Below are positions 9,704-21,586 of a stretch of DNA of 64,000 nt, one piece after another; the first letter of the stretch is position 1, and each line of letters opens with the position of its first letter. A program made the translations under genes and the position numbers. The notes under the pieces are model-generated. The model did not search any database. It was given only the letters and a program-made list of their open reading frames with translations, and was not told the DNA's origin. This stretch comes from Pohlia nutans (taxonomy: Eukaryota > Streptophyta > Bryopsida > Bryales > Mniaceae). Where the stretch lies: assembly GCA_022496805.1 (NCBI GenBank), contig CM040103.1:3056001-3120000 (forward strand), read 5' to 3'.

Positions 9704-10934
9704 CTACACCACCTTTATGGGCTCTCAACTCAAGGATAAGAGGCTTTGCAATGACAAAAGATAATGAATGGGAGGATGCTTGAGTAAGGGATAAGCCAGC
9801 TGGTTTATATAATATATTTGCTACATGAAAATAGCCTCTTGTAGTGTAGTTGTTTGTTGTATTTGTCCCACAAGGGGAGAGACTATGAAAATGCTTCGTT
9901 TTCAGGGTCCTGGCCAGTAAAGGCACGCCATAAAAGTAAACTTGGGGTAAATATGAAGGCAAAGACTACAAGGCTAGCCGATTGTTCTATTTAGCGCATG
10001 ATATAGTATCCCATATGATTATGATGCATTATGAACATCATGTATTAGTTTACTTATTGATGGATATCATTTATTAAGCTTTGGATTTTGTGTTGATGTG
10101 AGTGACTATTCACTCAAAAGTTTCTGGAGGGTGGTTTCAAGATACACAATTTTTAGAAAGAATTCGTATACTTTATGGCATGTTATGTTAGTATTAAATC
10201 AAATCATGGATGAAACAAATTATACAAAAAAATATGCTAAAAGATGCTTTGTTTACAAGAGACATCAAATAAAACAAACATGAGTACTCTAGGAGAGACT
10301 ATGTTTATGAAAGACACTAAATACTGTAGCAAAGACCGACGTTACCAAAAACCTAATGAATACTTGTTGAGTAAAAACGTACTCAAACTTCCTCCCATTC
10401 ACTTTAGATGCAGCTTCTCTTGATACAAAACCTCCTCCCCTTCAGTCCAGAGCCACCAAAATAGTGATGAGAAGCATTAGCTACTTACCACCAGATTACT
10501 GATAGAGTTAGTAGTGGAATAAGCGAGTGCGGGTTGATTAGGAAAATTTTAATTAATGACATGTAACTGTATGCTGCAGTGGGTAGCTAGGGAGAGTATG
10601 TACCGCTCTCCTGTCTGCAGACAAAATGTGATTTTAGGGCAAACGATTGCAGACAAAATGTGATTTTAGTTCCAAGCATTATAATATCTTGTAAAGTAGA
10701 AGATATTTTTAGCATCATTTAAAACATTTTAACGTAATTTGATTTCTTATGTAATTTCAAAGTGTGAGGTTATAGACCATTATAAATGACAGGAAGACAA
10801 CTCCATTTCCACTTAAATACCAATGATCGTACACAGTTAACCAAGTCATGCATACACCACTCTGGCAATAAATCCAACCAAGCATATGAGTTGATGTTGG
10901 TAACGAGGGCCAGCAATGGTTTTAGTACTCTCCA
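9704..10934. other. Intergenic, nothing recognised
   Basis: Downstream of the Bet v 1 stop codon. A short direct repeat ('gacaaaatgtgattttag', 10620-10637 and 10652-10669) is the only structure noted. No gene is supported. Confidence 0.5.
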
Positions 10935-11670
10935 TTAACCCTGGAACGCCGGCAGGGACCCAAAGGGTCCTTTGAATGAAGAATAATGGGCAGAAAGTGC
11001 TTTGGGATCCGTTTTTCATCAAATTTTCATCCATTTCGAGGATGAAACGTGTAGTTGCTATCAATATTAACAGCTTTTGCATGTACAAGGTGTCAATATT
11101 GGGTCTCAATTGTTAATTGAATAGTAAGAGTACACCGTGGTGTAGTGTATTTTCAGTTTTGAGGATCTCTTTACCAAAACTCAATTTAAACCATTAAAAT
11201 GATGTGTTTTGAATTTGAGCGTAACTAGCAATATAAAGTTTACGAGATCTAGTTTCTACTACATTTTGAGTTTTGGAAAAATCTAAGTTTTATGATTTTT
11301 TATTATGGTCACAAGTTGAATACCCATTACCATGGGATGGTTATTTTTCTATTTTTATGGTCACGGTAAAAAAAAATCTACTAGAATGATCTTCATGGTG
11401 ATTTACACCCATGGTAGAAATTTTGGCATAATTGAATATATATTGTAATTGATATGAATTACCTTAGCATTCACTTCAAAAAAATTATAATAATTTCAAA
11501 TTTTCACACAAATTTATGGATATTTTTTGACATGTAGTATGCAGATGCCTTCATCTACTAAAGTTATAATATTGAATTTTAATGCTAATTTCAGTGCGAA
11601 AATCAATTGTGGAATGTGATTCTAATTCCGTGGTATTTCCATGGTAATAGGTCCGTCCTTTAGGGGTTAA
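10935..11670. mobile_element. TTAA-bordered TIR element, 736 bp
   Basis: Left end TTAACCCTGGAACGCC, right end GTCCTTTAGGGGTTAA. The interior from about 11120 ('acaccgtggtgtagtgtatttt') is homologous to 223-955 and 58081-58809; the first 180 bp differ. Confidence 0.65.
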
Positions 11671-11783
11671 TGAAATTGAGTGAAAAACAATTAAACAGTC
11701 AAGCCTCTACCATGGGATGACATGACACATCACAGACAAATAACACAGTCCAATACTAGTGGTGTGATCAAGCAAGTTTTATA

Positions 11784-12067
11784 AAAAAGAGGGCTTAATT
11801 GACACCTTCCAAATAATTTGAGGCCTGCCTCTACTTACCATTTTTCATGCCAACACTACTTAAAAAGTGCTTTAGTTTTGACACTTTCTTTTTGAGATTA
11901 TTCTTGACACATTAATGTTGAAAGAATGTGTCAAAAACAACATTTTTTGGGGGTAGTGCTGCAACAACAGTCATTTTTTTGGCGTCGCACATTTGACACA
12001 AAAAGCAGTAATGACACACATCAAACAATACATGTCATTTGGGAGGTGTCAAGTAAACCCCCCTTTT
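11784..12067. mobile_element. Small foldback/TIR element of another family
   Basis: Left GGGCTTAATTGACACCTTCC (11791-11810) is inverted at the right as GGAGGTGTCAAGTAAACCCCCC (about 12042-12063); the poly-A/poly-T next to them extends the pairing. The interior carries a stem TTGACACATT / AATGTGTCAA (11908-11937). No clear target duplication. Confidence 0.45.
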
Positions 12068-12095
12068 TCTACCTTGAAAACACAAGCGCCCCTAC

Positions 12096-12327
12096 TTAAC
12101 CCTTAAAGGTCCAGATTGCCCATTCCAGCCAGTATTATACGGATGTGTTTCATTATATTTGGAATGGTTCTACACCTCCTATGAGTTTCATATCAAAAGT
12201 GAAGTTCAAATTCATATCTACATGGTCTTCAAAAGCTATTGGGATCTCAATTTGAAACTCTCTACTTACAACAAATGTCAAATATACGGCAACGTATCTA
12301 TTATCCCCAAAAACCTTTAAGGGTTAA
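12096..12327. mobile_element. TTAA-bordered TIR element, 232 bp
   Basis: TTAACCCTTAAAGGTCC left and ACCTTTAAGGGTTAA right. The interior matches the intron 2 element at 7720-7952 over its whole length, so these two define a short subgroup. Confidence 0.8.
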
Positions 12328-12530
12328 TACTTCTGGTCTCTTTCACCAGACATAAAGTTAGAGGACTTATGCAGAGACATAAACTGTATTATCACTTCCT
12401 ACTTAAAGATAAGTCACTTGAATTCCCAGATTCCCAGCATCTGCAAAACCTGATCGACTTCTGCAAAAACATCCAACAGTGTATTGAAATTGATATATAG
12501 TGTACAAAGTCAAGCTCCCAAAAAGTCCTT

Positions 12531-12630
12531 CACTAGTAGAAAACCCCCAGAAAATCTCTTAAACTCTGCCAATTGCAACATAAACCCTACCGATTGTATA
12601 ACTTCTGGGGCTAGGGTTTCTAAAAGTGAG
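12531..12630. mobile_element. Possible very short CACTA-like MITE
   Basis: Starts CACTAGTAGAAAACCCCCAG and ends near GCTAGGGTTTCTAAAAGTG, an imperfect inverse. CTT occurs on both sides (12528-12530 and 12631-12633) if the right end is placed at 12630. The end placement is uncertain. Confidence 0.35.
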
Positions 12631-12733
12631 CTTGTTCTCCCTAAGCTGGTTTCGATATACAAAATCCAAGGGCTCCACGAATGGTCCCGTCCTCATTTCC
12701 AGTTTGCCGTCCAGGAAGAAGCTGTGATCAACA

Positions 12734-12915
12734 CACTAGTAGGAAATATGTCGTTTTTCACTTACTATAAATGGAAAAGGAATGAAACCGCGCCAGACAC
12801 ATGGGTTGCGTAGATGCTGGTGAGTGATTTTGGTCAGAATCTAAGCACAATATTCCGTCACTGTTCACTGTTTCCACAAAGTGGGTGATGAAAAACGACA
12901 GTTCTGCTACTAGTG
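12734..12915. mobile_element. CACTA-type MITE, 182 bp
   Basis: Starts CACTAGTAGGAAATATGTCG and ends ACAGTTCTGCTACTAGTG, with AACA on both sides. The interior matches the copies around the VCCN gene (1497-1686 and 3559-3745). It sits 40 bp beyond the stop codon of the following minus-strand gene, within its likely 3' untranslated region. Confidence 0.8.
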
Positions 12916-12954
12916 AACAATGACAGAGCTCCCTGAAGAAACATAATTCACTCA

Positions 12955-13230
12955 TCACGCGGAGGTGCTGGTGGGAGTAGTGAATTGGTGAAGGCGGTTG
13001 CCGTGCTCGTCGTAGAGAATGAGACCAGAAAAATCCAGCGGCTCGCAGCGCCGGCCTTTGGGAATGGTCCGTTTCCAGAGCGCCGGCTGCTGCTGCTGCT
13101 CGTTGTTACTCCGTTTATTCCCCAGCATGGAGCTCCCATCGCTGCTGTAGTCGTAGTACTCGTCGTCATCCAGCTCGTGCATTGGCCGCGCCCCATACTT
13201 GCCGAAATTGTACATGGCACACATCCCCAT
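12955..13230 (-). CDS. Short plant-type protein of unknown function, paralogue 1
   Basis: 91 residues. The true ATG is at 13230; a GTG two codons upstream is not a credible plant start. The N-terminus MGMCA is shared by all three paralogues here. An acidic/tyrosine-rich linker (about 19-31) and a glutamine run (45-48) follow. The conserved core at 50-78 carries LW-RTIP-GRRC-PL-FSGLILYD--GN, then a short unconserved tail. The core resembles a plant family of small soluble proteins of unknown function; I recall that only as a pattern. MGMC could suggest N-terminal acylation, but residue 6 is not Ser/Thr, so this is weak. There is no signal peptide or membrane segment. Paralogues lie on the same strand at 25233 and 51956. 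Confidence 0.75.
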   Translation of the reverse strand: MGMCAMYNFGKYGARPMHELDDDEYYDYSSDGSSMLGNKRSNNEQQQQPALWKRTIPKGRRCEPLDFSGLILYDEHGNRLHQFTTPTSTSA

Positions 13231-14447
13231 TGCCACTAAATTCCACTACCAAAACCAACCAAATCGAAACTGATGATCCCGCACTTACAAACGATCTATC
13301 AAGCTGAAGAATTAGAGTTCTAGCGCCGAAGTTTAACAGTCTAGTCAATCGATGAACCAGAACGCGACTGAAAACTGGGAAATCGATCGATAGCCTGAGC
13401 AGGATTTGAAGATTCTCAGAAGAAGACTCCGAAGAGCACTATGGTTTTATGTGTATAAGGTATCAATGTGGCTACAAAGAAGCGGAGCCAAGAGAACATT
13501 AAGAGCACGTAGTACTAGTGCCTGACGAACTGTGGGTAGTGATGATTAATTTCTTATGTTTTTTTCCCTTTGGAAAACTGTTTCTGGGTCGTAATGTTTG
13601 ACTTGGACCAGCTCAACTTAACAGACTGGCATAACTATCCAATTATCTCCTTTCCACCGTACCACATGATATTTTGCAATATCAGGTTTTGAAGCAACTG
13701 TGAAACTACGTTTTGGAGCTCAGCTGTGAGTGTGGCTTGTCATGTAAGTTACGATTGATTGACCGATTTGTGGCTGTACGTTCGGGTGTGTCCAGTGATC
13801 TCAGAACCACTTTATGACATTTAGAACATTATGCGACCTCCCACATAAATGGTATCTACTTTTGCTACCTAGTGACTCTATACTCATGACACCTCTATAA
13901 TATCCGGCAATACCCTTGATATATTAAGGTGATACCATGGTGATATCCGCGGATATTACCTCATGAAGTTGCTACATATTTATATCATGATGAGCTTTCT
14001 CACTAGATTTCATTTTCTTTCTTTGTATGATTGTTTAGCAGAACCATATTTTTGGTAGAAATCCAGCTAATTTTAGCCATGTTTGAGATCACTGGTTGTG
14101 TCCTTCCTTGATCGCATGATTTGCTCATTGAATTCTAGCTCGGGAAAAGAAAAGCATAGAATATCAATGGAAAGGCGGGGTGCCGGCCATTCTTGAATTG
14201 CCCATGATTTGCTTCGTTGAAATTCCAGATTAGCGGCAGTTTTCTTTGTTTATTATTGTCATATATGTGCGGTTTCGGATCAAGCTTGACTTGAGTCACG
14301 GACTCACAAGCCTTGACTTTGGGGATCTTCGGTCGTTCATGTCAACTTGCTTGCGTTTCTGTGGTTTGCTTTTTCGGTAAAAAAGTGGCTGACTTTTCCG
14401 GTCAGAGCTCGTGACGTTTGGATCTCGCTCTGTGATGTAAAAACCGA
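13231..14447 (-). other. Upstream region of paralogue 1
   Basis: Likely leader and promoter of the 91-residue gene. The part near 14280-14440 loosely recalls 26240-26360 upstream of paralogue 2 (both rich in 'gactttccggt/gacttttcc' and 'cgactaccgt'), so the two may share old upstream sequence. No clear TATA box was chosen. Confidence 0.35.
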
Positions 14448-14934
14448 CTACCGTAGTACCATAGCTCGGTCGCCAAAAAATCTAAAAATAAAAAACGTAA
14501 AAAATCCAAAATTATGAGGGCAAAAATATCAAAAATTAAATAAATTATTTTTACCTATCACCAAGGTCTCAAATGCAATTCCCTGTGTGATTTCCTTGCA
14601 AGTCTCACTTTTCCCACTTAGTCTTAAAGTTGCTTATTCACCAGTTTAATGTTGACTCACCTGCTTGTAAAAGGACAATTTAACAAGTGTAGATTCTTGA
14701 GGCTTGGTGGGAAAAGTGAGACTAAAAAGGAAACGCACACAAGGAAACTATTATGAGCTCCATGTTTATACTTCTATATTTCTAAGCTATTTCGGGCCAT
14801 TTTGAATCATTTTGAATCATTTTTTGCTCCAGAAGGAAAGTTAAGAAATTCATTTGTTAAAGAATGAACTTTATTTTTCAAAAAATATTAAATATTCGTT
14901 CGTGGGGTGGCAACCTAACTATGGTACTACGGTA
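14448..14934. mobile_element. TIR element with CTACCGTAGTA termini
   Basis: CTACCGTAGTACCATAGCTC at the left; the right ends AACTATGGTACTACGGTA, its inverse. The next bases also pair roughly (GGTCGCC against GGCAACC). The element at 35365-35646 has the same first 11 bases. AT-rich interior, no ORF of note. Confidence 0.6.
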
Positions 14935-16242
14935 CAAGTCATTTATTATTTCATTTAGGTTTCCCCTCCCTAATTTCTTGATATTTTACATTATGTAAAT
15001 ATTTATTGCTGTAGTAATTTTTTAATAATATATTATTATATTATTTGTTTAAATAATATTTTCAAAAATAACATATTATAAAATTATAACACATCTTATA
15101 ATACATCTCAAGAGTAAACTTAGAGAGACCCATGTACTCCCTCAAATATTATACTAGTAATGGTTAATTTTTAGCTAATGATTAAACTTTCCTACTTCCT
15201 CTAATATTAGTTTGGTATGGATAAAGATTATTCCTTTCTCCCATTATTAAAATGAGCTTCATGTTGAACTTGGAAAATTCTTAAATTAAGTCAATTGTTG
15301 CAATCCAATGGTGTGAACCTTGAATGATTAGAAGTAGTTAGTTTGAGCAACAAGAAGGTTATTATGGGACAAATTTAAAAGGGGTTGAGGAAGCTTATTA
15401 TTGAACCATAGGAAGTAACTTCTAACTTTTTACAACAACTATCAATACACAATTCATTATTTACGCACTTGGCCATATCATCATGCACTTGCTCTTCATA
15501 TATATAGGGAAGAAAAGAAGGTTTTTTTCATTCACTCTCCCACTCCCTCTCCCTCTCCACTCTCCTCTTCCACACATATATATATATATATATATGAGGA
15601 GAGGGGAAGTAGATGAAGAAGGAGAAGAGAGATGGGAGGGTCTTTAGGTGTGCAACCGCGCACCCCCAGTGGCTAATAATAGAATTTTTTCAAATAAAAT
15701 TATAATAAAAATTTGATTAGGCGTATGTAGTGTAGGGTTCAGTAGCATGTCACAACCAAAAAAGTTTTATTGTTTTTTTTTTTTTTGGTAGCCACCATTT
15801 AGGGTTTAGCAACGCCCCATGGCCCTAAATTAAAAAGAAAAGATTAAAAAAAGATAAAAGAAAAGATAAACGATGAGAGTAAAAATTAATTAAAATAATT
15901 ATTTCAAATAATCTTATGAAATGAGCACACTTAGCCAAGTGCATCAATAGCAAATAGTGTGTTTATAAGATTTATTACTTTCAAGTGATATTATTTCAAC
16001 AATGACAACTCAAAGAATATGCTCAATGCAAAACATATTTTGATTAGAATAGACCACTTGAACTTGGTATTGAGAATAATTTATGGAAACAAATTTTGAT
16101 CACAATTGAAGAGGAAGAAGAAGACAATCATGGGGAAAAATTTGTCACAAGTTCTACAACCCATTGTTCCATATTCCTCTATCACTGCAAGCCTTATTGG
16201 GATTCACTCATATCTAGAACAACAAAATAGTGATACAAATAT
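14935..16242. other. AT-rich intergenic region
   Basis: No gene supported. It contains the pyrimidine/TA/purine block listed separately and poly-T/poly-A tracts near 15770-15870. Confidence 0.5.
15534..15640. repeat. Pyrimidine tract, (TA)n and purine tract in a row
   Basis: About 40 bp of CT-rich sequence, then TA repeats (15574-15594), then GA-rich sequence. The outer tracts are partly complementary ('ctctcctc' against 'gaggagag'), so the block can fold back around the TA core. Confidence 0.6.
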
Positions 16243-16478
16243 CTTAATCCTTAAAGGTCAATTCAGTCCTTCAAGCTTGGTTTTCATAGTTTTCAAACAA
16301 CTTTGACCATGAATTGTTAATAATGGAGAAATTTTTAAATTATGAATTTTTTTTAGGCATCATACATGACAAAATAGTATGTACCTACATTTTAAAAAGT
16401 AAATTAATTTTATATTTTGAAGTTAAAACTCAAAATACTCGTTTATTTCTAAATTAAGAAATGACGTTTAATGGTTAA
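16243..16478. mobile_element. TTAA-bordered TIR element, 236 bp, diverged
   Basis: Left TTAATCCTTAAAGGTCAATT, right ATGACGTTTAATGGTTAA. Both termini carry several changes from the family consensus, so this is an older copy. Confidence 0.5.
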
Positions 16479-16929
16479 CAACTAAGCTACAAGTGCTTGA
16501 GAAGGGCTTATAAAGCCTTCAATGTCAACTTGAGACTCATCAAACTCCTTTGGCTCGTTACTTTTTTCAATGAGGATTATCTCCATAATTATTTTAATTG
16601 AGATTGCTTTTGTAATAAATAATATAGTATATCCTCTAGCTAGATATTGGTTACGTATTTATAGGTAATATAAACAGGCATTAAACCTCTATAAAAAAAT
16701 TATTAGTTAACTCACGTATATTGGTTAACTTTTAGTACTCCGAGAGTAGAACAATTACAGAAGAAGTTTGACGTGTAACGTAATGAGGACCAAATCTAGA
16801 CAACTAGGTGTCAAATTTGAATTTTCACATTGGATTTTGAAAAGTCCACGTCATGGCAAACCAATCACGACCTCTAGTACTCTGTCACAGAAAATATTAT
16901 TTGTCCAAATTGACCACGACACATTACTT

Positions 16930-17133
16930 AAAGTATTAATTTATGTAACAACAATTGCCATGTTTTTATATACAACATGGGATAATTTTTAAATACATTT
17001 ATGTGGTGAAATAAAATACACAAATAATGTTAAAGTATTAACTTATGTAACAACAATTGCCATGTTTTTATATACAACATGGGATAATTTTTAAATACAT
17101 TTATGTAGTGAAATAAAATACACAAATAATGTA
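16930..17133. repeat. 102-bp tandem duplication
   Basis: Two nearly identical units (about 16930-17031 and 17032-17133), each holding 'acaacaattgccatgttttt'. Only a few differences, so the duplication is young. Non-coding. Confidence 0.85.
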
Positions 17134-18449
17134 GTTACTGACCAATAAGTATTGTAAAAGTTATAAAGGTTTTTTGAATTTCAATACTTCCACTAAAAGC
17201 GGTTGAATCATTTTATTCCAATTAATGAGATAGAACTGATAAAGATAAAGATTTTGTTTTACAAGAAATGAAGGCAAACAAAAGGTATAACATTGAAGTT
17301 GTTTTTTAACTCAATTTTTAAGATTTTCAAATACAAACAAATAAAATAGGATACGTTTTGCTTACTAAAACATTCTCACTATTGGTTTCTCAATTTCCAA
17401 CTAATTTGGGTTCTTCTTTCACCTTGTATTTCTTTCCACTTGATATTTTATTTTTGAAATTGACTCGAGGAGGTCACTAGCATGTATTAGTGTAACCACG
17501 TGCGTTGAAAGGGTATTTTAATGGGGACTATCGCATAAATGGAATATTCTAGGAATATTCTATTTAGATTCTTGCATCATTCATTACTTGAATTTAAGTG
17601 TCCTATATTACATATAAAGTAGAATTTTTTCCTTTCAATGAATAAAAAGGACTCTATTCTATTGTTTAGCTCACAAGGTTTTCTACTTTTTGCATAGTGA
17701 TCTCCCCGAGGAAATTGATACTCCCTCCGTTTCATAATAAGAGTCCAAAACCACATGTTTTCTTGCATTAATTTAAGAGTTCACATTCATTGTATTGCCT
17801 TCCTACATTGACTCCTACTCATTCATTACATTACCTTCCTACATTGACTTGCTACATTTTCATCCCTTTATATCTCTGAATGTACTCTCTTATGTGTGTG
17901 AGGAATCACGTGAGTGCACGGTAAGAGGGAGATTAATTTTAAACACTATTGTACTATGTATACATACAAGAAGCATATTTAGGGCTGAAAATAGAATTGT
18001 ATATTTACATTGGACATATATACATGAACAAATATAAAAATATTTTAACATATACAAGGGATATTTTAAAGGGGGGTTATGAACGCACGTGATACCAAGG
18101 TTTAATAAAGAGAGCACCCCAAATTTCTAACGAGACACACGGATTTTAAAGTTGCCATTGCGTTTCACCCCTCTCAACATAGGCTCTATTTTCCGTCTTA
18201 AATCTCTATTTATTTTTTATTTTTTTGCAAAGTGGGCTCTCATTATGACAGATAAGGAGTATGAACTATTTTTTGGATACTTTCTTAAAAATATTCTCAA
18301 CTTATCTTTCAACATGATTCTTAAAATGCACAAGTTATTGCATAGGCTAGTTTTTCATTATAAATTTGAAACACAGATTTTCACTTTTGGAAAGGATTAA
18401 ATTCTCCTAATCGTTTCCCCTCAATCCCTACACTTCTCTAGAATTGCAT
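17134..18449. other. AT-rich intergenic region
   Basis: No gene recognised. Short open frames here are lysine/phenylalanine/isoleucine-rich products of base composition. Confidence 0.5.
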
Positions 18450-18860
18450 AATAGATGCATTATAAAATGTACCAAGAGGGATATTTTGAACTTGATGTAT
18501 GAAAACAATTTTTACATTATGGATTTTAGATTCTATGCATATGGTTAGATTTATGATTGCTATCACCACTGTTTTTGTATAAAATTTGAAACTTAAGACT
18601 AAAACTTCTTTTGTAATTTGATTATGAACAAGATATTGACAACCTATGGATGAAATTTGTTGTGATGGATTGAAATATAATACTTTAAGTGTAGTGGATT
18701 TTGGAGATTTTTTGGTTGCTTAGTATTATTAGTTAATTTTTTTCAAGAACACTTTGAACTAAGACCTTAGAAATTTTTGATGAATCGCTGTAACATGAAA
18801 TGACGCACAAAAAATTCACAGATCATCTCCTTCCTCATCAGTCCACACGTGCATGATGCT
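18450..18860. repeat. Body of an element also found at 33690-34140
   Basis: 'agagggatattttgaacttga' and the following 350 bp ('gattttagattctat', 'gaaatttgttgtgatgg', 'taagtgtagtg') recur in the same order inside the TTAA-bordered element at 33680-34234. The TTAA termini are not preserved here. Confidence 0.6.
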
Positions 18861-18930
18861 AACTTGTCATAGAATTTTGTAGTATTTTTTGGATTGCAAA
18901 AAGTGGCTTGATGAATGAAATCTCACTAAC

Positions 18931-19190
18931 ATTACAAAAAGTTTCAGCCCTTCAAAGGGCCGTGAGTTTTGAACTCCTCTGGTGCAAGTACAGAAAAAAT
19001 CAATTTTTTTTTTTGGAAATGCGGTAATGACGTGACCAAATGTCGGCCACATCAGATTGAGTAATTTTTATTTTTTATTTTTATTTTTATTTTCAAAGTT
19101 AGGTCAAACTATTTGCAGCACATGTGTGCTGAAAATGCAGTTTTCACCGCCCTTTGAAGGGCTGAAATTTCCTATAATGTATTTATCATC
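18931..19190. mobile_element. TIR element with CATTACAA termini
   Basis: CATTACAAAAAGTTTCAGCC at the left; the right reads GGCTGAAATTTCCTATAATG, its inverse, and the pairing extends through CCTTCAAAGGGC. The inner 'aaatgtcggccacatcagatt' recurs in the element at 26650-27062. No clear target duplication. Confidence 0.6.
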
Positions 19191-19538
19191 CATCATCCAG
19201 GATGTTGCACGTTTGGGGATTATCTAAAAGACCGTGGACTTGGATTCCTAAATAAAATAAAATAAAATAAATGATGAAGATTTTAACTTTTTTTTATGAG
19301 AAAATATTTTGAAACAGCCTCAATACAATGAAAAACTTTAGGAGTTAATTAGAGGAGTTGTCGATATTATACTTAAACTTATAATAATATAATCTTTCAA
19401 TTAGCTTGGGTTAAATTTTTTTTCCAATTAATATTGGCAGACAAGTTTGCAGGGGTTTTTCCTATTCAATACTTAAAATAATGGGAATTTCAAACGAATT
19501 GTAAATAATTTGAATTTCTTCATTGTAGTTGCCCACAT

Positions 19539-20092
19539 TTAACCATTTAAAGTCCCAATCCTCTGTAGAAAATTCAAACTATACCTTGATGTACAATTTG
19601 CCCTCTCTAAGATTTATCAAAATATATTTTGAAATATTTTCTATGCATGAAATTATATATTTCCTATTAGTCCTAAAATTTTAGATTTTTTGGATACAAA
19701 ATGAACTTAAAAAAAAAAAATTGTCAAATATTTCAAAAACTCATATTTATTTCAAAAAAATTCCAAAAAATATAAATTATTTGAAACAAGTGAAAATTAC
19801 ATAAGAAAACCAAGTGATATGTTTTCCATAGAATTTTTTGACTTGAAAATATTTGAAATTTGAAAGGTGGACATCATGTGCAATGTGAATTTATCCTTGA
19901 GCTACAAACTTGCAAAAGCAATAAAATACTCAATACTTGGAATTTTAAAGATTTGAAAAGTAAAGTACAAACTGCACTTTTCAAACTTCATTTTCTTAGT
20001 TGGATGTAATAGCAAGAAAATCAGTCTTCATTGAAATTGGGTTTGATCAACAAACATTTACAATTGGGATTCCTAGTCCTTTAAGGGATAAT
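19539..20092 (-). mobile_element. TTAA-bordered TIR element, about 554 bp, inverted copy of 46810-47355
   Basis: Left TTAACCATTTAAAGTCCC, right AGTCCTTTAAGGGATAA (the terminal TTAA has changed). The body is the reverse complement of the element at 46810-47355: 'gatttatcaaaatatatttt' here is 'aaaatatattttgataaatc' there. Confidence 0.6.
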
Positions 20093-20416
20093 AAATGAGA
20101 GAGTCGCAAAGGGTTTTGTAGTTGAAGGTTGGTAGCAGGCAAAGGGTCTAGGATGAGCATCTAAATGGGTTCAACAAGGATTTCAAGTTTGCAACGCTCA
20201 CAAGATTTGATGTTGGCATGAACTTTGTTGACTTCATATGATTTGTTTTATATGCTCTAGAGTGCCTTCATTGTCACAATATTTACAATCAATTCAAAAT
20301 TGTAGTGAATTTGAAGAATGCAAAGAAACATAAATAATGTTGTTATTGAGAATTTCACACCAAAATATTTATGACAAATATATATACATAAGACATGCCA
20401 ATGACCCCACAATTTC

Positions 20417-20496
20417 ACCGCACAATTCCATTAGAAATGTAAGGTATGACTCAAGCACCGCATAATTCCATTAGAAATGTAAGGTATCACCCAATC
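20417..20496. repeat. 40-bp tandem duplication
   Basis: Units at 20417-20456 and 20457-20496 both contain 'attccattagaaatgtaagg'. Non-coding. Confidence 0.7.
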
Positions 20497-20570
20497 ACCG
20501 CACGGCCTCTGATGAAGGGCTCAAGCAAATTTTCATTAAAAATCATATCCAATGTGTTTGCAGTGCAATA

Positions 20571-21586
20571 AAAGTTATTGTACAGTGGGGTACCAATCAA
20601 AATGTCGTTTTCGAATTCGCAGTGAGAAAATTTCAGTTTTGCCAACTTTAAAAGTCTCCCAAGAGCTCAAAAATTGGTGTTTTACCACGAAACGTTTACC
20701 AAAGACTTACCTTCAAGTTAATTATATGTATGCCAAATTTCAAGGCCAAAAGATTCACCGAAAAAAAGTTATTCAAAATCTACCAACATTGGTATTTTTT
20801 CACTGCTGCCAACTTTGACAGCCTCCTAAAGATTGAATTAATTTGTTTTTTCCATGAAATTCTTGGAACCAAAACCTCTTTATGTTAGTAACATATGATA
20901 AAAATTTCAAGGCCAAAAGATTAATGAAAAAAAAGATATTAATAATCTACCAACATGTGTAGCTGTGGGGGAAACCATTTCATTGCTACGTACTTTGAGT
21001 ACAGCCAACTTTGAAAGCCTCCCGAGAGCTCAAAAATTGGTATTTTACTACGAAAGTTTTAATTAAGAATTATCTTTAAGTTAATTATATGTACGCCAAA
21101 TTTCAAGGCCAAAAGATTCACAAAAAAAAATTTATTCAAAATCTACGAACATAGTAGTCAAAGTTGGTAGCAATGAAATGGTTTCCCTCACAACTACATA
21201 TGTTGGTAGATTATTAATATCTTTTTTTTCATTAATCTTTTGACCTTGAAATTTTTGTCATATGTTACTAACATAAAGATTTTTTTTTTCCAAGAATTTC
21301 ATGGCAAAAAAAAATTAATTCAATCTTTAGGAGGCTGTCAAAGTTGGCAGCAGTGAAAAAATACCAATGTTGGTAGATTTTGAATAACTTTTTTTCGGTG
21401 AATGTTTTGGCCTTGAAATTTGACACACATATAATTAACTTGAAGATAATTTTTTGGTAAAATTTTCGTGGTAAAAAACCAATTTTTGAGCTCTTGGGAG
21501 ACTTTCAAAGTTGGCAAAACTGAAATTTTCTCACTATGAATTCGAAAACGACATTTTGATTGGTACCCCACAGTACATAACATTTT
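20571..21586. repeat. Large inverted repeat with about 430-bp arms
   Basis: The left arm 20571-20998 is the inverse of 21154-21586 with moderate divergence. The spacer 20999-21153 is itself a third, direct copy of the part at about 20635-20790. Each arm contains an 88-codon frame of the same sequence, which is an echo of the duplication and not evidence of a gene. Transcription in either direction would give a long hairpin RNA. Confidence 0.85.
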
